64,000 nucleotides of DNA from Pseudomonas brassicacearum subsp. brassicacearum (GTDB taxonomy: Bacteria; Pseudomonadota; Gammaproteobacteria; Pseudomonadales; Pseudomonadaceae). The notes beneath the pieces were generated by a model. It had not been told where the DNA came from. It saw only the letters and a list, made by a program, of their open reading frames with translations, and searched no databases. Shown here piece after piece: positions 35,336-43,961 of this stretch. The position numbers and the translations under genes are program-made. Every line of letters starts with the position of its first letter. The stretch's first letter is position 1. The stretch spans positions 1 to 64,000 of the forward strand of contig NZ_VZPJ01000013.1 in assembly GCF_008801605.1 (NCBI RefSeq), in the 5' to 3' direction.

Positions 35336-36331
35336 TTACCGTTGGTGAGTGTCGCCAGTCGGCCGCTGAAAGTGGCGAACCTGGATCTGGAAACCATTAC
35401 GTAAGCCTACATAGAGGCTTTCCCCGGGCACGAGACCCGCAGCGGTGGCCCAGCGGGCCAGGTCGTCCTGTTCAAATCCGAGCCAGAGATCGCCGCAGGC
35501 CTCCCTGGCCCAGCTCTGGTTGTGGCTGCATAACTCCGTCACCAGCAGGCTGCCGCCCGGTTGCAGCATGCCGGCCATGTGTCTGAGTGCATCGGCCGGC
35601 GCGGCGAAATGATGCAGCACCATGTTCAAGACAACGCAGTCGGCCTGCAGGCTCATGCCATCCAGAGCATCGGCCAGTTGCAGGCTGACGTTAGCCAGGG
35701 CCTCGCGTTCACACACCTGGCGCGCCAGTTCGAGCATGGCCGGGCTGTTGTCCAACGCCGTCACCTGGCTGAAACGCCGCGCCAGCTCCGGCAGGAAAGC
35801 ACCATCACCGGGGCCGACTTCAATCGCCGTGGCCGTGGCTTCGAAGCTTAGTTTGTCGAGCAGCGCCACGACGCTTTCGCGGTATTGCGGCAGCCCGGCG
35901 ATCAGGTCTTGCTGGGCGCGAAATTTCTCGGCGACCCGTGCGAAAAAATCCTGGCTGGCGGCGGCCCGTTGCCCGTGTACCTGGGCGATGCGAGCCTGTA
36001 CGTCCGTCGGAAGGTTCAGCGCGTCCACTTCGTCCAGCAGCGCCGTGTGCAGCTTGCCGCCCAACAGGTCGGTGTGGGGCAGGGCGCGGCGATAGAAAAT
36101 GGCGTTGCCTTCGCGGCGGGTCGCCACCAGGTCAGCCTGGGCCAGGACCTTGAGGTGGTGGCTCATGCCGGACTGGCCGATGCCGAAGATCTGCGCCAGC
36201 TCCAGCACGCCGAACGAGTCGTTGGCCAGGGCGCGCAATACATTGAGCCGCAACGGATCGCCGCCGGCCTTGCAAAGGGCCGCCAGCTCATCGCAGTCGT
36301 CATGGCGAATGGAAGGCGCAGGTAAGTTCAT
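35336..36331 (-). CDS. sahR: ArsR-family regulator fused to a SAM-dependent methyltransferase domain (SahR type)
   Basis: 331 residues. Residues 20-85 form an ArsR-type winged helix (LELAQIFGIGQSGMSHHLKV). From about 150 there is a class I methyltransferase fold with motif I EVGPGDGAFLPE (171-182), the acidic loop VTALDN, and NMVLHHFAAP. SahR proteins of proteobacteria have this fusion and repress methionine/SAM-cycle genes, with SAH as effector. Position in front of metK, and the palindrome upstream, fit that role. The symbol is assigned by architecture and context. Confidence 0.8.
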   Translation of the reverse strand: MNLPAPSIRHDDCDELAALCKAGGDPLRLNVLRALANDSFGVLELAQIFGIGQSGMSHHLKVLAQADLVATRREGNAIFYRRALPHTDLLGGKLHTALLDEVDALNLPTDVQARIAQVHGQRAAASQDFFARVAEKFRAQQDLIAGLPQYRESVVALLDKLSFEATATAIEVGPGDGAFLPELARRFSQVTALDNSPAMLELARQVCEREALANVSLQLADALDGMSLQADCVVLNMVLHHFAAPADALRHMAGMLQPGGSLLVTELCSHNQSWAREACGDLWLGFEQDDLARWATAAGLVPGESLYVGLRNGFQIQVRHFQRPTGDTHQR

Positions 36332-36371
36332 AGTGCGGCAGTCTAGTGAGGGGTTTCGATCATCGCAAGTT

Positions 36372-36395
36372 CAATATCAAAAAGTTTTGATATTG
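36372..36395. promoter_or_regulatory. Perfect palindrome, probable SahR operator
   Basis: CAATATCAAAA, then AG, then TTTTGATATTG: an 11+2+11 bp perfect inverted repeat, 41 bp upstream of sahR and 210 bp upstream of tkt. The AT-rich symmetric form is what a dimeric ArsR-family protein binds. The assignment to SahR is an inference from location. Confidence 0.7.
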
Positions 36396-36604
36396 CTGGA
36401 TAAATGGCACTTCCCAACCTGTGCTTGACTCTACAAGCCATCAGCGGAAAGGTTTCACCTGGCGAATGCGACTTTATCCACCGGAAAAACGCCCAAGGAT
36501 GACTATCTGTCATTGCCCCGGGGTGGGTGGGTGAGGGAAAATGCTCGCCTTTTTTCAGTTCCATTTTTATTCATTCTCGATTCAATACCCGCAGGAGAAC
36601 AGCG

Positions 36605-38602
36605 ATGCCCAGCCGTCGTGAGCGTGCCAATGCCATTCGTGCCCTCAGCATGGATGCCGTGCAGAAAGCCAACAGCGGCCATCCCGGTGCCCCCATGGGT
36701 ATGGCGGATATCGCCGAGGTGCTTTGGCGCGACTACCTCAAGCACAGCCCGAGCAACCCAGCTTTCGCCGACCGTGACCGTTTCGTACTGTCCAACGGTC
36801 ACGGCTCGATGTTGATCTACTCGCTGCTGCACCTGACCGGCTACGACCTGTCGATCGATGACCTGAAAAACTTCCGCCAACTGCACAGCCGCACCCCGGG
36901 CCACCCGGAATACGGCTACACCCCAGGCGTGGAAACCACCACCGGTCCATTGGGCCAAGGCCTGGCCAACGCCGTGGGTTTTGCCCTGGCGGAAAAAGTC
37001 CTGGCAGCGCAATTCAACCGCCCAGGTCATAACGTCGTCGACCACCACACCTACGTATTCCTGGGTGATGGCTGCATGATGGAAGGCATTTCCCATGAAG
37101 TCGCCTCCCTGGCCGGCACTCTGGGCCTGGACAAGCTGATCGCTTTCTATGACGACAACGGCATCTCCATCGATGGCGAAGTCGAAGGCTGGTTCACCGA
37201 CGACACCCCCAAGCGCTTCGAAGCCTACAACTGGCTGGTGATCCGCAATGTCGACGGCCACGATCCGGAAGAGATCAAGACCGCCATCGAGACCGCCCGC
37301 AAAAGCGCCCAGCCGACCCTGATCTGCTGCAAGACCACCATCGGTTTTGGCTCGCCGAACAAGCAAGGCAAGGAAGACTGCCACGGCGCGCCGCTGGGTG
37401 CCGAGGAAATCGCCCTGACCCGCGCCGCGTTGAAGTGGAACCATGGCCCGTTCGAAATCCCGGCCGACATTTATGCCGAGTGGGATGCCAAGGAAAAAGG
37501 CCGCGCGCTCGAAGCCGAATGGGACCAGCGTTTTGCCGCGTATTCCGCCGAATTCCCTGAACTGGCAAACGAGCTGGTGCGTCGCCTCAGCGGCGAGCTG
37601 CCGGCCGACTTCGCCGAAAAAGCCTCGGCGTACATCGCTGAAGTCGCCGCCAAGGGCGAAACCATCGCCAGCCGCAAGGCCAGCCAGAACACCCTGAACG
37701 CCTTCGGCCCATTGCTGCCGGAGCTGCTGGGCGGTTCGGCCGACCTGGCCGGTTCCAACCTGACCCTGTGGAAAGGCTGCAAAGGCGTCAGCGCTGAAGA
37801 TGCCAGCGGCAACTACATGTACTACGGCGTTCGCGAGTTCGGCATGAGCGCGATCATGAACGGCGTGGCGCTGCACGGCGGCCTGGTGCCTTACGGCGCG
37901 ACCTTCCTGATGTTCATGGAATACGCCCGCAATGCCGTGCGCATGTCGGCGCTGATGAAAAAACGCATCCTGTATGTGTTCACCCACGACTCCATCGGCC
38001 TGGGCGAAGACGGCCCGACTCACCAGCCGATCGAGCAACTGGCGAGCCTGCGTTGCACGCCGAACCTGGACACCTGGCGCCCATGCGATGCCGTGGAATC
38101 GGCAGTGGCGTGGAAGTACGCCATCGAGCGTAACGACGGCCCGTCGGCGCTGATCTTCTCCCGCCAGAACCTGCAGCACCAGAACCGCGATGCCGACCAG
38201 ATCGGTGACATCACTCGCGGCGGCTACGTGCTCAAGGACTGCATCGGCGAGCCTGAACTGATCCTGATCGCCACCGGTTCCGAAGTCGGCCTGGCCGTCC
38301 AGGCCTACGACAAGCTGACCGAGCAGGGCCGCAACGTACGCGTAGTGTCCATGCCTTGCACCAGCGTGTTCGACGCCCAGGATGCTGGCTACAAGCAAGC
38401 GGTGTTGCCGCTGCAGGTCAGTGCGCGGATCGCCATCGAGGCTGCTCACGCTGATTACTGGTACAAGTACGTGGGCCTGGAAGGCCGCGTGATCGGCATG
38501 ACCACCTACGGCGAATCGGCACCTGCGCCGGCGCTGTTCGAGGAATTCGGCTTCACCCTGGAAAACATCCTGGGTCAGGCTGAAGAGCTGCTGGAAGACT
38601 AA
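36605..38602 (+). CDS. tkt: Transketolase
   Basis: ThDP enzyme of the pentose phosphate pathway. 665 residues, standard length. Visible motifs are SGHPGAPMGMADI, the ThDP-binding GDGCMMEGISHEVASLAG, and the second-domain HDSIGLGEDGPTHQPIEQL. The ATG at 36605 follows CAGGAGAACAGCG; 26 further upstream residues in frame have no homology character. It is divergent from sahR and heads the tkt-epd-pgk-fba series. Confidence 0.97.
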   Translation: MPSRRERANAIRALSMDAVQKANSGHPGAPMGMADIAEVLWRDYLKHSPSNPAFADRDRFVLSNGHGSMLIYSLLHLTGYDLSIDDLKNFRQLHSRTPGHPEYGYTPGVETTTGPLGQGLANAVGFALAEKVLAAQFNRPGHNVVDHHTYVFLGDGCMMEGISHEVASLAGTLGLDKLIAFYDDNGISIDGEVEGWFTDDTPKRFEAYNWLVIRNVDGHDPEEIKTAIETARKSAQPTLICCKTTIGFGSPNKQGKEDCHGAPLGAEEIALTRAALKWNHGPFEIPADIYAEWDAKEKGRALEAEWDQRFAAYSAEFPELANELVRRLSGELPADFAEKASAYIAEVAAKGETIASRKASQNTLNAFGPLLPELLGGSADLAGSNLTLWKGCKGVSAEDASGNYMYYGVREFGMSAIMNGVALHGGLVPYGATFLMFMEYARNAVRMSALMKKRILYVFTHDSIGLGEDGPTHQPIEQLASLRCTPNLDTWRPCDAVESAVAWKYAIERNDGPSALIFSRQNLQHQNRDADQIGDITRGGYVLKDCIGEPELILIATGSEVGLAVQAYDKLTEQGRNVRVVSMPCTSVFDAQDAGYKQAVLPLQVSARIAIEAAHADYWYKYVGLEGRVIGMTTYGESAPAPALFEEFGFTLENILGQAEELLED

Positions 38603-38629
38603 GTCCAGGCATGTATTGCCTGTTCTGAC

Positions 38630-38716
38630 GCTATCGCGGGCAAGCCTTGCTCCCACAGGATGTGCATACCCCCACTGGGAAAGTGCCAGTCTGTGGGAGC
38701 AAGGCTTGCCCGCGAT
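38630..38716. repeat. REP pair between tkt and epd
   Basis: Inverted GCAAGGCTTGCCCGCG-type cores in the intercistronic gap. Confidence 0.9.
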
Positions 38717-38773
38717 GACTGCGGAACATTCAGCGCTGTACTCCATGGATTCACTCTGGTCAGAGAACCCCCC

Positions 38774-39829
38774 ATGCCCCAACCGCGTCCCTACAAAGTT
38801 GCACTCAACGGCTACGGCCGGATAGGTCGTTGCGTCTTGCGTGCGTTGTTCGAGCGAGGGGCCAAGGCTGGTTTCGAAATTGTGGCGATCAATGATCTGG
38901 CCGACATGGCCAGCATCGAATACCTGACACGCTTTGACTCCACCCACGGCCGGTTCCCCGGCGAAGTGCGGGTCGAGGGCGATTGTCTGCATATCAATGG
39001 CGACTGCGTGAAGGTCCTGCGCAGTGCCACCCCCGAAGGCATCGACTGGGCGTCCCTGGACGTCGATCTGGTGCTCGAATGCTCCGGCGCCTACCACACC
39101 CGCGAAGACGGCCAGCGTTTTCTCGCTGCCGGCGCGCCACGGGTGCTGTTCTCCCAGCCAATGGCCAGTGAAGTGGACGTGGACGCCACTATCGTCTATG
39201 GCGTGAACCAGGATTGCCTGACCGGCGAAGAGCTGCTGGTGTCCAACGCGTCCTGCACCACCAACTGCGGCGTGCCGCTGTTGCGCCTGCTGGACCAAGC
39301 CATTGGCCTGGAATATGTGTCGATCACCACCATTCACTCGGCGATGAACGACCAGCCGGTGATCGACGCCTACCATCATGAGGACTTGCGCCGCACCCGT
39401 TCGGCGTTCCAATCGGTGATTCCGGTGTCCACTGGTCTGGCGCGCGGCATCGAACGGCTGTTGCCGGAACTTGCGGGGCGAATTCAGGCCAAAGCCGTGC
39501 GGGTGCCGACGGTCAACGTGTCCTGCCTCGACATTACGATGCAGACCGTGAGCGATACCGACGCCACCGAGGTCAACCGGATCCTGCGCGAAGCCGCCAC
39601 CAACGGTCCGCTCAAAGGCCTTCTGGCCTACACCGAGTTGCCTCATGCCAGTTGTGATTTTAACCATGACCCACATTCGGCCATCGTCGATGCCAGCCAG
39701 ACCCGTGTTTCCGGGCCGCGGCTTGTGAACATCCTGGCCTGGTTCGACAACGAATGGGGGTTTGCCAACCGAATGCTGGACGTTGCCGAGCATTACCTGC
39801 AAACCGCTTCTAAAAAACCTGCTCTCTAA
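38774..39829 (+). CDS. epd: D-erythrose-4-phosphate dehydrogenase
   Basis: GapA-related enzyme that oxidises erythrose 4-phosphate for pyridoxal phosphate synthesis. 351 residues. The NAD site is NGYGRIGRCVLRAL and the catalytic Cys161 is in SNASCTTNCGVPLLR; TIHSAMNDQPVIDAY is the Epd version of the loop that reads differently in GAPDH. The start at 38774 gives the expected N-terminus, although no clear purine-rich ribosome site precedes it. The annotation as Epd rather than Gap follows the loop and the pgk neighbourhood. Confidence 0.92.
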   Translation: MPQPRPYKVALNGYGRIGRCVLRALFERGAKAGFEIVAINDLADMASIEYLTRFDSTHGRFPGEVRVEGDCLHINGDCVKVLRSATPEGIDWASLDVDLVLECSGAYHTREDGQRFLAAGAPRVLFSQPMASEVDVDATIVYGVNQDCLTGEELLVSNASCTTNCGVPLLRLLDQAIGLEYVSITTIHSAMNDQPVIDAYHHEDLRRTRSAFQSVIPVSTGLARGIERLLPELAGRIQAKAVRVPTVNVSCLDITMQTVSDTDATEVNRILREAATNGPLKGLLAYTELPHASCDFNHDPHSAIVDASQTRVSGPRLVNILAWFDNEWGFANRMLDVAEHYLQTASKKPAL

Positions 39830-39853
39830 ACAGTTACCCAGGAATTGCGACCC

Positions 39854-41017
39854 ATGACCGTGTTGAAGATGTCCGACCTCGATCTGCAAGGTAAGCGCGT
39901 ACTGATCCGCGAAGACCTCAACGTCCCCGTCAAGGACGGTGTTGTCACCAGCGACGCGCGTATCCTGGCTTCGCTGCCGACCATCAAGCTGGCCCTGGAA
40001 AAAGGTGCGGCCGTGATGGTCTGCTCCCACCTGGGCCGTCCGACCGAAGGCGAGTTCTCGGCGGAAAACAGCCTCAAGCCTGTGGCCGATTACCTGAGCC
40101 GTGCCCTGGGCCGCGAAGTGCCATTGGTCGCTGACTACCTGGGCGGCGTGGACGTGAAGGCCGGCGATGTCGTGCTGTTCGAAAACGTGCGCTTCAACAA
40201 GGGCGAGAAAAAGAACGCTGACGAACTGGCCCAGCAATACGCCGCCCTGTGCGACGTGTTCGTGATGGACGCTTTCGGCACCGCCCACCGCGCCGAGGGT
40301 TCGACCCATGGCGTGGCGAAGTTCGCCAAAGTCGCTGCCGCAGGCCCGTTGCTGGCTGCCGAGCTGGACGCACTGGGCAAGGCCCTGGGCTCCCCGGCCC
40401 AGCCGATGGCTGCCATCGTCGCCGGCTCCAAGGTCTCCACCAAGCTGGACGTGCTCAACAGTCTGAGCCAGGTCTGCAACCAGTTGATCGTCGGTGGCGG
40501 CATCGCCAACACGTTCCTCGCCGCTGCGGGTCACCCGGTCGGCAAATCCCTGTACGAACCGGATCTGCTGGATACCGCCCGGGAAATCGCCGCCAAGGTC
40601 AGCGTACCGTTGCCGGTGGACGTGGTCGTGGCCAAGGAATTCGCTGAAAGCGCCACCGCCACCGTCAAGCTGATCGATGACGTAGCCGAGGACGACATGA
40701 TCCTCGACATCGGCCCGCAAACCGCAGCCAACTTCGCCGAACTGCTGAAATCTTCCAAGACCATACTGTGGAATGGCCCGGTCGGCGTGTTCGAGTTCGA
40801 CCAGTTCGGCAACGGCACCAAGGTGCTGGCCCAGGCCATCGCCGACAGCGCTGCGTTCTCCATCGCCGGTGGTGGCGACACCCTGGCCGCGATCGACAAA
40901 TATGGCGTGGCCGAGCAGATATCCTACATTTCTACCGGTGGCGGCGCATTTCTCGAGTTCGTCGAAGGCAAGGTGTTGCCTGCCGTGGAAGTCCTGGAAA
41001 GCCGGGCCAAGGCCTGA
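39854..41017 (+). CDS. pgk: Phosphoglycerate kinase
   Basis: 387 residues, standard length for the compact bacterial enzyme. Signatures are KRVLIREDLNVPVKDG at the N-terminus, MVCSHLGRPTEG, and the C-terminal STGGGAFLEFVEGK with the nucleotide-binding glycines. It starts 24 bp after epd. The operon continues into two small lipoproteins. Confidence 0.97.
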   Translation: MTVLKMSDLDLQGKRVLIREDLNVPVKDGVVTSDARILASLPTIKLALEKGAAVMVCSHLGRPTEGEFSAENSLKPVADYLSRALGREVPLVADYLGGVDVKAGDVVLFENVRFNKGEKKNADELAQQYAALCDVFVMDAFGTAHRAEGSTHGVAKFAKVAAAGPLLAAELDALGKALGSPAQPMAAIVAGSKVSTKLDVLNSLSQVCNQLIVGGGIANTFLAAAGHPVGKSLYEPDLLDTAREIAAKVSVPLPVDVVVAKEFAESATATVKLIDDVAEDDMILDIGPQTAANFAELLKSSKTILWNGPVGVFEFDQFGNGTKVLAQAIADSAAFSIAGGGDTLAAIDKYGVAEQISYISTGGGAFLEFVEGKVLPAVEVLESRAKA

Positions 41018-41048
41018 AGCTGCATTGACCAGGCAAAGGAGTGTTCTG

Positions 41049-41273
41049 ATGGTCAAGACGATCCCGTTGCTGTTGGCGGCGACTATGCTGGTGGCCTGCT
41101 CAAGCGGCCCGCAGGCTCCGGCCCCGCAACCCGGCACGTCGGCGCCTGAAGACGGCTGTTATCAGGCCGACTGGCAGGCCGAGACCAACCCGGTGCTGAA
41201 CAAGCGTTCCGGACCGGACGGCCTGGACAAATACGAGACGCAAACCCCGACCAAGGAACATGGTTGTCCTTGA
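41049..41273 (+). CDS. Small predicted lipoprotein
   Basis: 74 residues. The signal peptide ends in a lipobox (MLVACSS), followed by a short Pro/Ala linker and a compact tail with two cysteines (DGCYQAD and EHGCP). AAGGAG at 41037-41042 is at ideal distance. No domain is recognised. The gene sits between pgk and the MliC-like gene in an arrangement that also occurs in P. aeruginosa, so it is probably a real conserved gene. Confidence 0.75.
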   Translation: MVKTIPLLLAATMLVACSSGPQAPAPQPGTSAPEDGCYQADWQAETNPVLNKRSGPDGLDKYETQTPTKEHGCP

Positions 41274-41329
41274 CGGGTCTGACTCTTAACTCATGGCTGG
41301 CGGCGTGTGCCGTCAGTCGAGGAACACGG

Positions 41330-41662
41330 ATGAAAGGCTTGATCGCCGTCGTGGCGTTGGCATTGCTGGGCGGTTGTGCGCAGTTGGACTTTTTGCACAC
41401 GTCCGAACCTGTTGAAGGTTGGACGACCTGGACCTGTGACAGCGAGGCCAAAGTGCTCTGGCGCTACACCGACACCGCCCACAAGGAAGTCGATGTTCGC
41501 CTGGGCGGCGCCGATAAGGTTTATCGCCTCAAGCTTGAGCCGGGTGCTGAAGGTTCACTGTACAGCGATGACATGCTGGCGTTTCACGTCAAGGGTGAGG
41601 AAGGCCTGGTGTATTGGGTCGCCACCAATGATTTGATTGGGCGTGGCTGCAAGGCCGAGTGA
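41330..41662 (+). CDS. MliC-like lipoprotein (C-type lysozyme inhibitor family)
   Basis: 110 residues. A lipobox (LALLGGC) gives a mature lipoprotein whose body (TWTCDSEAKVLWRY, VYRLKLEPGAEGSLYSDD, CKAE end with a second Cys) fits the MliC beta-barrel, in which two conserved cysteines form a disulphide. The family blocks host c-type lysozyme. GAGGA precedes the ATG. Family assignment is moderately firm; the typical C-terminal inhibitory lysine-containing loop is not clear. Confidence 0.72.
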   Translation: MKGLIAVVALALLGGCAQLDFLHTSEPVEGWTTWTCDSEAKVLWRYTDTAHKEVDVRLGGADKVYRLKLEPGAEGSLYSDDMLAFHVKGEEGLVYWVATNDLIGRGCKAE

Positions 41663-41704
41663 CAAGATTGATCCACACGGATCCAGAGGCTGGAACAGAA
41701 CCAA

Positions 41705-41794
41705 TGTGGGAGCGAGCTTGCTCGCGATAGCGGTGTATCAGGCGACAGTGATGTTGCATGTGCCGCCCTCATCGCGAGCAAGCTCGCGCCCACA
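41705..41794. repeat. REP pair
   Basis: Inverted REP cores upstream of fba. Confidence 0.9.
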
Positions 41795-41931
41795 GGGATT
41801 GCGTCAGTATCTGGGTTTAGCGATACCGAACACGCAGCTCGGGCCGACCCCCGATCCGCAATGACTTGAATAGCCGCCGCCGCTCCGGCAGGCTGGCACG
41901 ATTAACGACCCTCGACCGGGAGAGAGACACA

Positions 41932-42996
41932 ATGGCACTTATCAGCATGCGTCAGATGCTGGACCACGCAGCCGAGTTCGGCTACGGCGTTCCAGCCTTT
42001 AACGTCAACAACCTTGAGCAGATGCGCGCCATCATGGAAGCCGCTGACAAGACTGACTCTCCGGTGATCGTCCAGGCTTCGGCCGGTGCCCGCAAATACG
42101 CCGGCGCGCCGTTCCTGCGTCACCTGATCCTGGCTGCGATCGAAGAGTTCCCGCACATCCCGGTGTGCATGCACCAGGACCACGGCACCAGCCCGGACGT
42201 CTGCCAGCGCTCCATCCAGCTGGGTTTCAGCTCGGTGATGATGGACGGTTCCCTCGGCGAAGACGGCAAGACCCCGACCGACTACGAATACAACGTACGC
42301 GTCACCCAACAGACCGTCGCCATGGCCCACGCCTGCGGCGTGTCGGTGGAAGGCGAACTGGGTTGCCTGGGTTCGTTGGAAACCGGCATGGCTGGTGAAG
42401 AAGACGGTATCGGCGCCGAAGGCGTGCTGGACCACAGCCAGATGCTGACCGATCCGGAAGAAGCCGCGGACTTCGTCAAGAAGACCCAGGTCGACGCCCT
42501 GGCCATCGCCATCGGCACCAGCCACGGCGCCTACAAGTTCACCAAGCCGCCAACCGGCGACGTGCTGGCGATCGACCGCATCAAGGAAATCCACAAGCGC
42601 ATCCCCAACACCCACTTGGTGATGCACGGTTCTTCCTCGGTTCCACAAGAGTGGCTGGCGATCATCAACCAGTACGGTGGCGACATCAAAGAGACCTACG
42701 GCGTGCCGGTTGAAGAAATCGTCGAAGGTATCAAGTACGGCGTGCGCAAGGTCAACATCGATACCGATCTGCGCCTGGCTTCTACTGGTGCGATGCGTCG
42801 TTTGATGGCGACCAATCCGAGCGAGTTTGATCCGCGTAAGTTCTTCGGTGCGACCGTGACTGCGATGCGTGATGTGTGTATTGCGCGTTATGAGGCGTTT
42901 GGTACTGCGGGTAATGCTTCCAAGATCAAGCCGATCTCTCTGGAGGCTATGTATCAGCGGTATCTGAAAGGTGAGTTGAACGCTAAGGTCAACTGA
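41932..42996 (+). CDS. fba: Fructose-1,6-bisphosphate aldolase, class II
   Basis: Zinc-dependent aldolase of 354 residues, of the longer Calvin-cycle-like class IIB type usual in Pseudomonas. Metal and substrate sites are visible in CMHQDHGTSPDVCQRS, SVEGELGCLGSLE, and LVMHGSSSVPQEW. ATG at 41932 follows GAGAGAGACACA. It ends the tkt-epd-pgk-fba series and is followed by a strong terminator. Confidence 0.97.
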   Translation: MALISMRQMLDHAAEFGYGVPAFNVNNLEQMRAIMEAADKTDSPVIVQASAGARKYAGAPFLRHLILAAIEEFPHIPVCMHQDHGTSPDVCQRSIQLGFSSVMMDGSLGEDGKTPTDYEYNVRVTQQTVAMAHACGVSVEGELGCLGSLETGMAGEEDGIGAEGVLDHSQMLTDPEEAADFVKKTQVDALAIAIGTSHGAYKFTKPPTGDVLAIDRIKEIHKRIPNTHLVMHGSSSVPQEWLAIINQYGGDIKETYGVPVEEIVEGIKYGVRKVNIDTDLRLASTGAMRRLMATNPSEFDPRKFFGATVTAMRDVCIARYEAFGTAGNASKIKPISLEAMYQRYLKGELNAKVN

Positions 42997-43011
42997 GGCT
43001 TTAGCGTTGTG

Positions 43012-43041
43012 AGAAAACCCGCAGTGATGCGGGTTTTTTTA
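43012..43041 (+). terminator. Terminator of fba
   Basis: Stem AAACCCGCA / TGCGGGTTT with a short GTGA loop and seven T, 16 bp past the stop. Confidence 0.92.
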
Positions 43042-43052
43042 TGTTTGGGATT

Positions 43053-43298
43053 TGGGTGTATATCCGTTTTTTGGGTGACGGCGGCTTATGGTTCCGCCCT
43101 TACAGCGGTTCACTTTTGGAAGAGCGCTGTACGGACCGGACACATGGTTGACGGGGCGCCTGAGATCAACGTCCATCGCGAGGCGGCCTGACAGCCGACC
43201 TGGCTCTTGCGGTTGTACACCTGTCAGATCTGTGGGAGCAAAGCTTGCTCGCGAAGACAGTGGCACATCCAGCGCTGATGCAAGCTGATCGATCGCTA
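43053..43298. repeat. Composite repeat element, left end and partial internal repeats
   Basis: 43053-43118 is an imperfect inverted copy of 43796-43862 (shared pieces such as CCGCCCTTACAGCGG versus CCGTAAGGGCG, and GTATATCCGTTTT). 43139-43215 repeats the end of body A and the start of an 88-bp unit (GAGATCAACGTCCATCGCGA and GGCGGCCTGACAGCCGACCT), in the same orientation as at the window start. A REP core follows at about 43230. No gene. Confidence 0.75.
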
Positions 43299-43562
43299 TC
43301 GCGAGCAAGCTTTGCTCCCACAGGTCCTGCTCAAACAGATCTGATGGGTGTACGACCGGGAGAGCCAGGTCGGCTGTGAGGCCGCCTCGCGAGCAAGCTT
43401 TGCTCCCACAGGTCCTGCTCAAACAGATCTGATTGATGTACGACCGGGAGAACCAGGTCGGCTGTCAGGCCGCCTCGCGAGCAAGCTTTGCTCCCACAGG
43501 TCCTGCTCAAACAGATCTGATGGGTGTGCGACCGGGAGAGCCAGGTCGGCTACTAGGCCGCC
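43299..43562. repeat. Three 88-bp tandem repeat units
   Basis: Units start at 43299, 43387 and 43475 with TCGCGAGCAAGCTTTGCTCC. Each contains CAGGTCCTGCTCAAACAG, a GACCGGGAGA(G/A)CCAGGTCGG segment and a closing AGGCCGCC. They differ at only a few positions. The same unit occurs inverted at 213-388. Confidence 0.9.
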
Positions 43563-43862
43563 TCGGAAAGGTTCTTGAACTCGGCGCCCCGTTAACCACG
43601 CTGGCCGAACGCAGGCATTGTGGAGTGGGCAACCCGGCATGGATGCCGGGTTAGCCGCGCTGGGCCATGGATGGCCCTTCGCGGCGGGCCCACGGAGCAA
43701 TGCCTTCGTTCAGGCATGACGAGCCTGGGCGAGGCACCAAGTGGTGGGGCAGGAGCGTTTTGGTTACTTTCGACTGGGCCGGCTTCCGGGCTTTTCGAAA
43801 GTGACTCGCCGTAAGGGCGAAACCATAAGCGGCCGTTGCAAAGAAAACGGATATACACACAG
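43563..43862. repeat. Body A repeat (copy 2, inverted) and right end
   Basis: 43563-43770 is the reverse complement of window positions about 13-212 with few changes. 43796-43862 is the inverted partner of the left end at 43053. No credible gene is present; the open frames are byproducts of repeated GC-rich DNA. Confidence 0.8.
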
Positions 43863-43908
43863 ATCCTGATAGCGCTGTGTCAGCCAACATCCCTATCACT
43901 GACCCAGC

Positions 43909-43936
43909 GCTATCGCGAGCAAGCTCGCTCCCACAG
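43909..43936. repeat. Single REP core
   Basis: CTATCGCGAGCAAGCTCG core without an inverted partner, between the composite element and the next gene. Confidence 0.85.
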
Positions 43937-43961
43937 GGGATCATCTCCCACCGGGAGGGCT

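Noticed and set aside
34072..35586. A 504-codon plus-strand frame
   Set aside because: Antisense to metK and the end of sahR.
38774..39829. Annotation as glyceraldehyde-3-phosphate dehydrogenase (gap)
   Set aside because: The position next to pgk and the altered substrate loop favour epd; sequence alone cannot fully exclude residual GAPDH activity.
36503..41137. A 1544-codon open frame on the minus strand
   Set aside because: It runs antisense across tkt, epd and pgk, all certain genes. High GC content with strong third-position bias leaves the opposite frame open; its translation is low-complexity His/Gln/Val-rich.
43299..43562. CRISPR-like array
   Set aside because: The 88-bp units are head-to-tail copies without unique spacers, and no cas genes are present.
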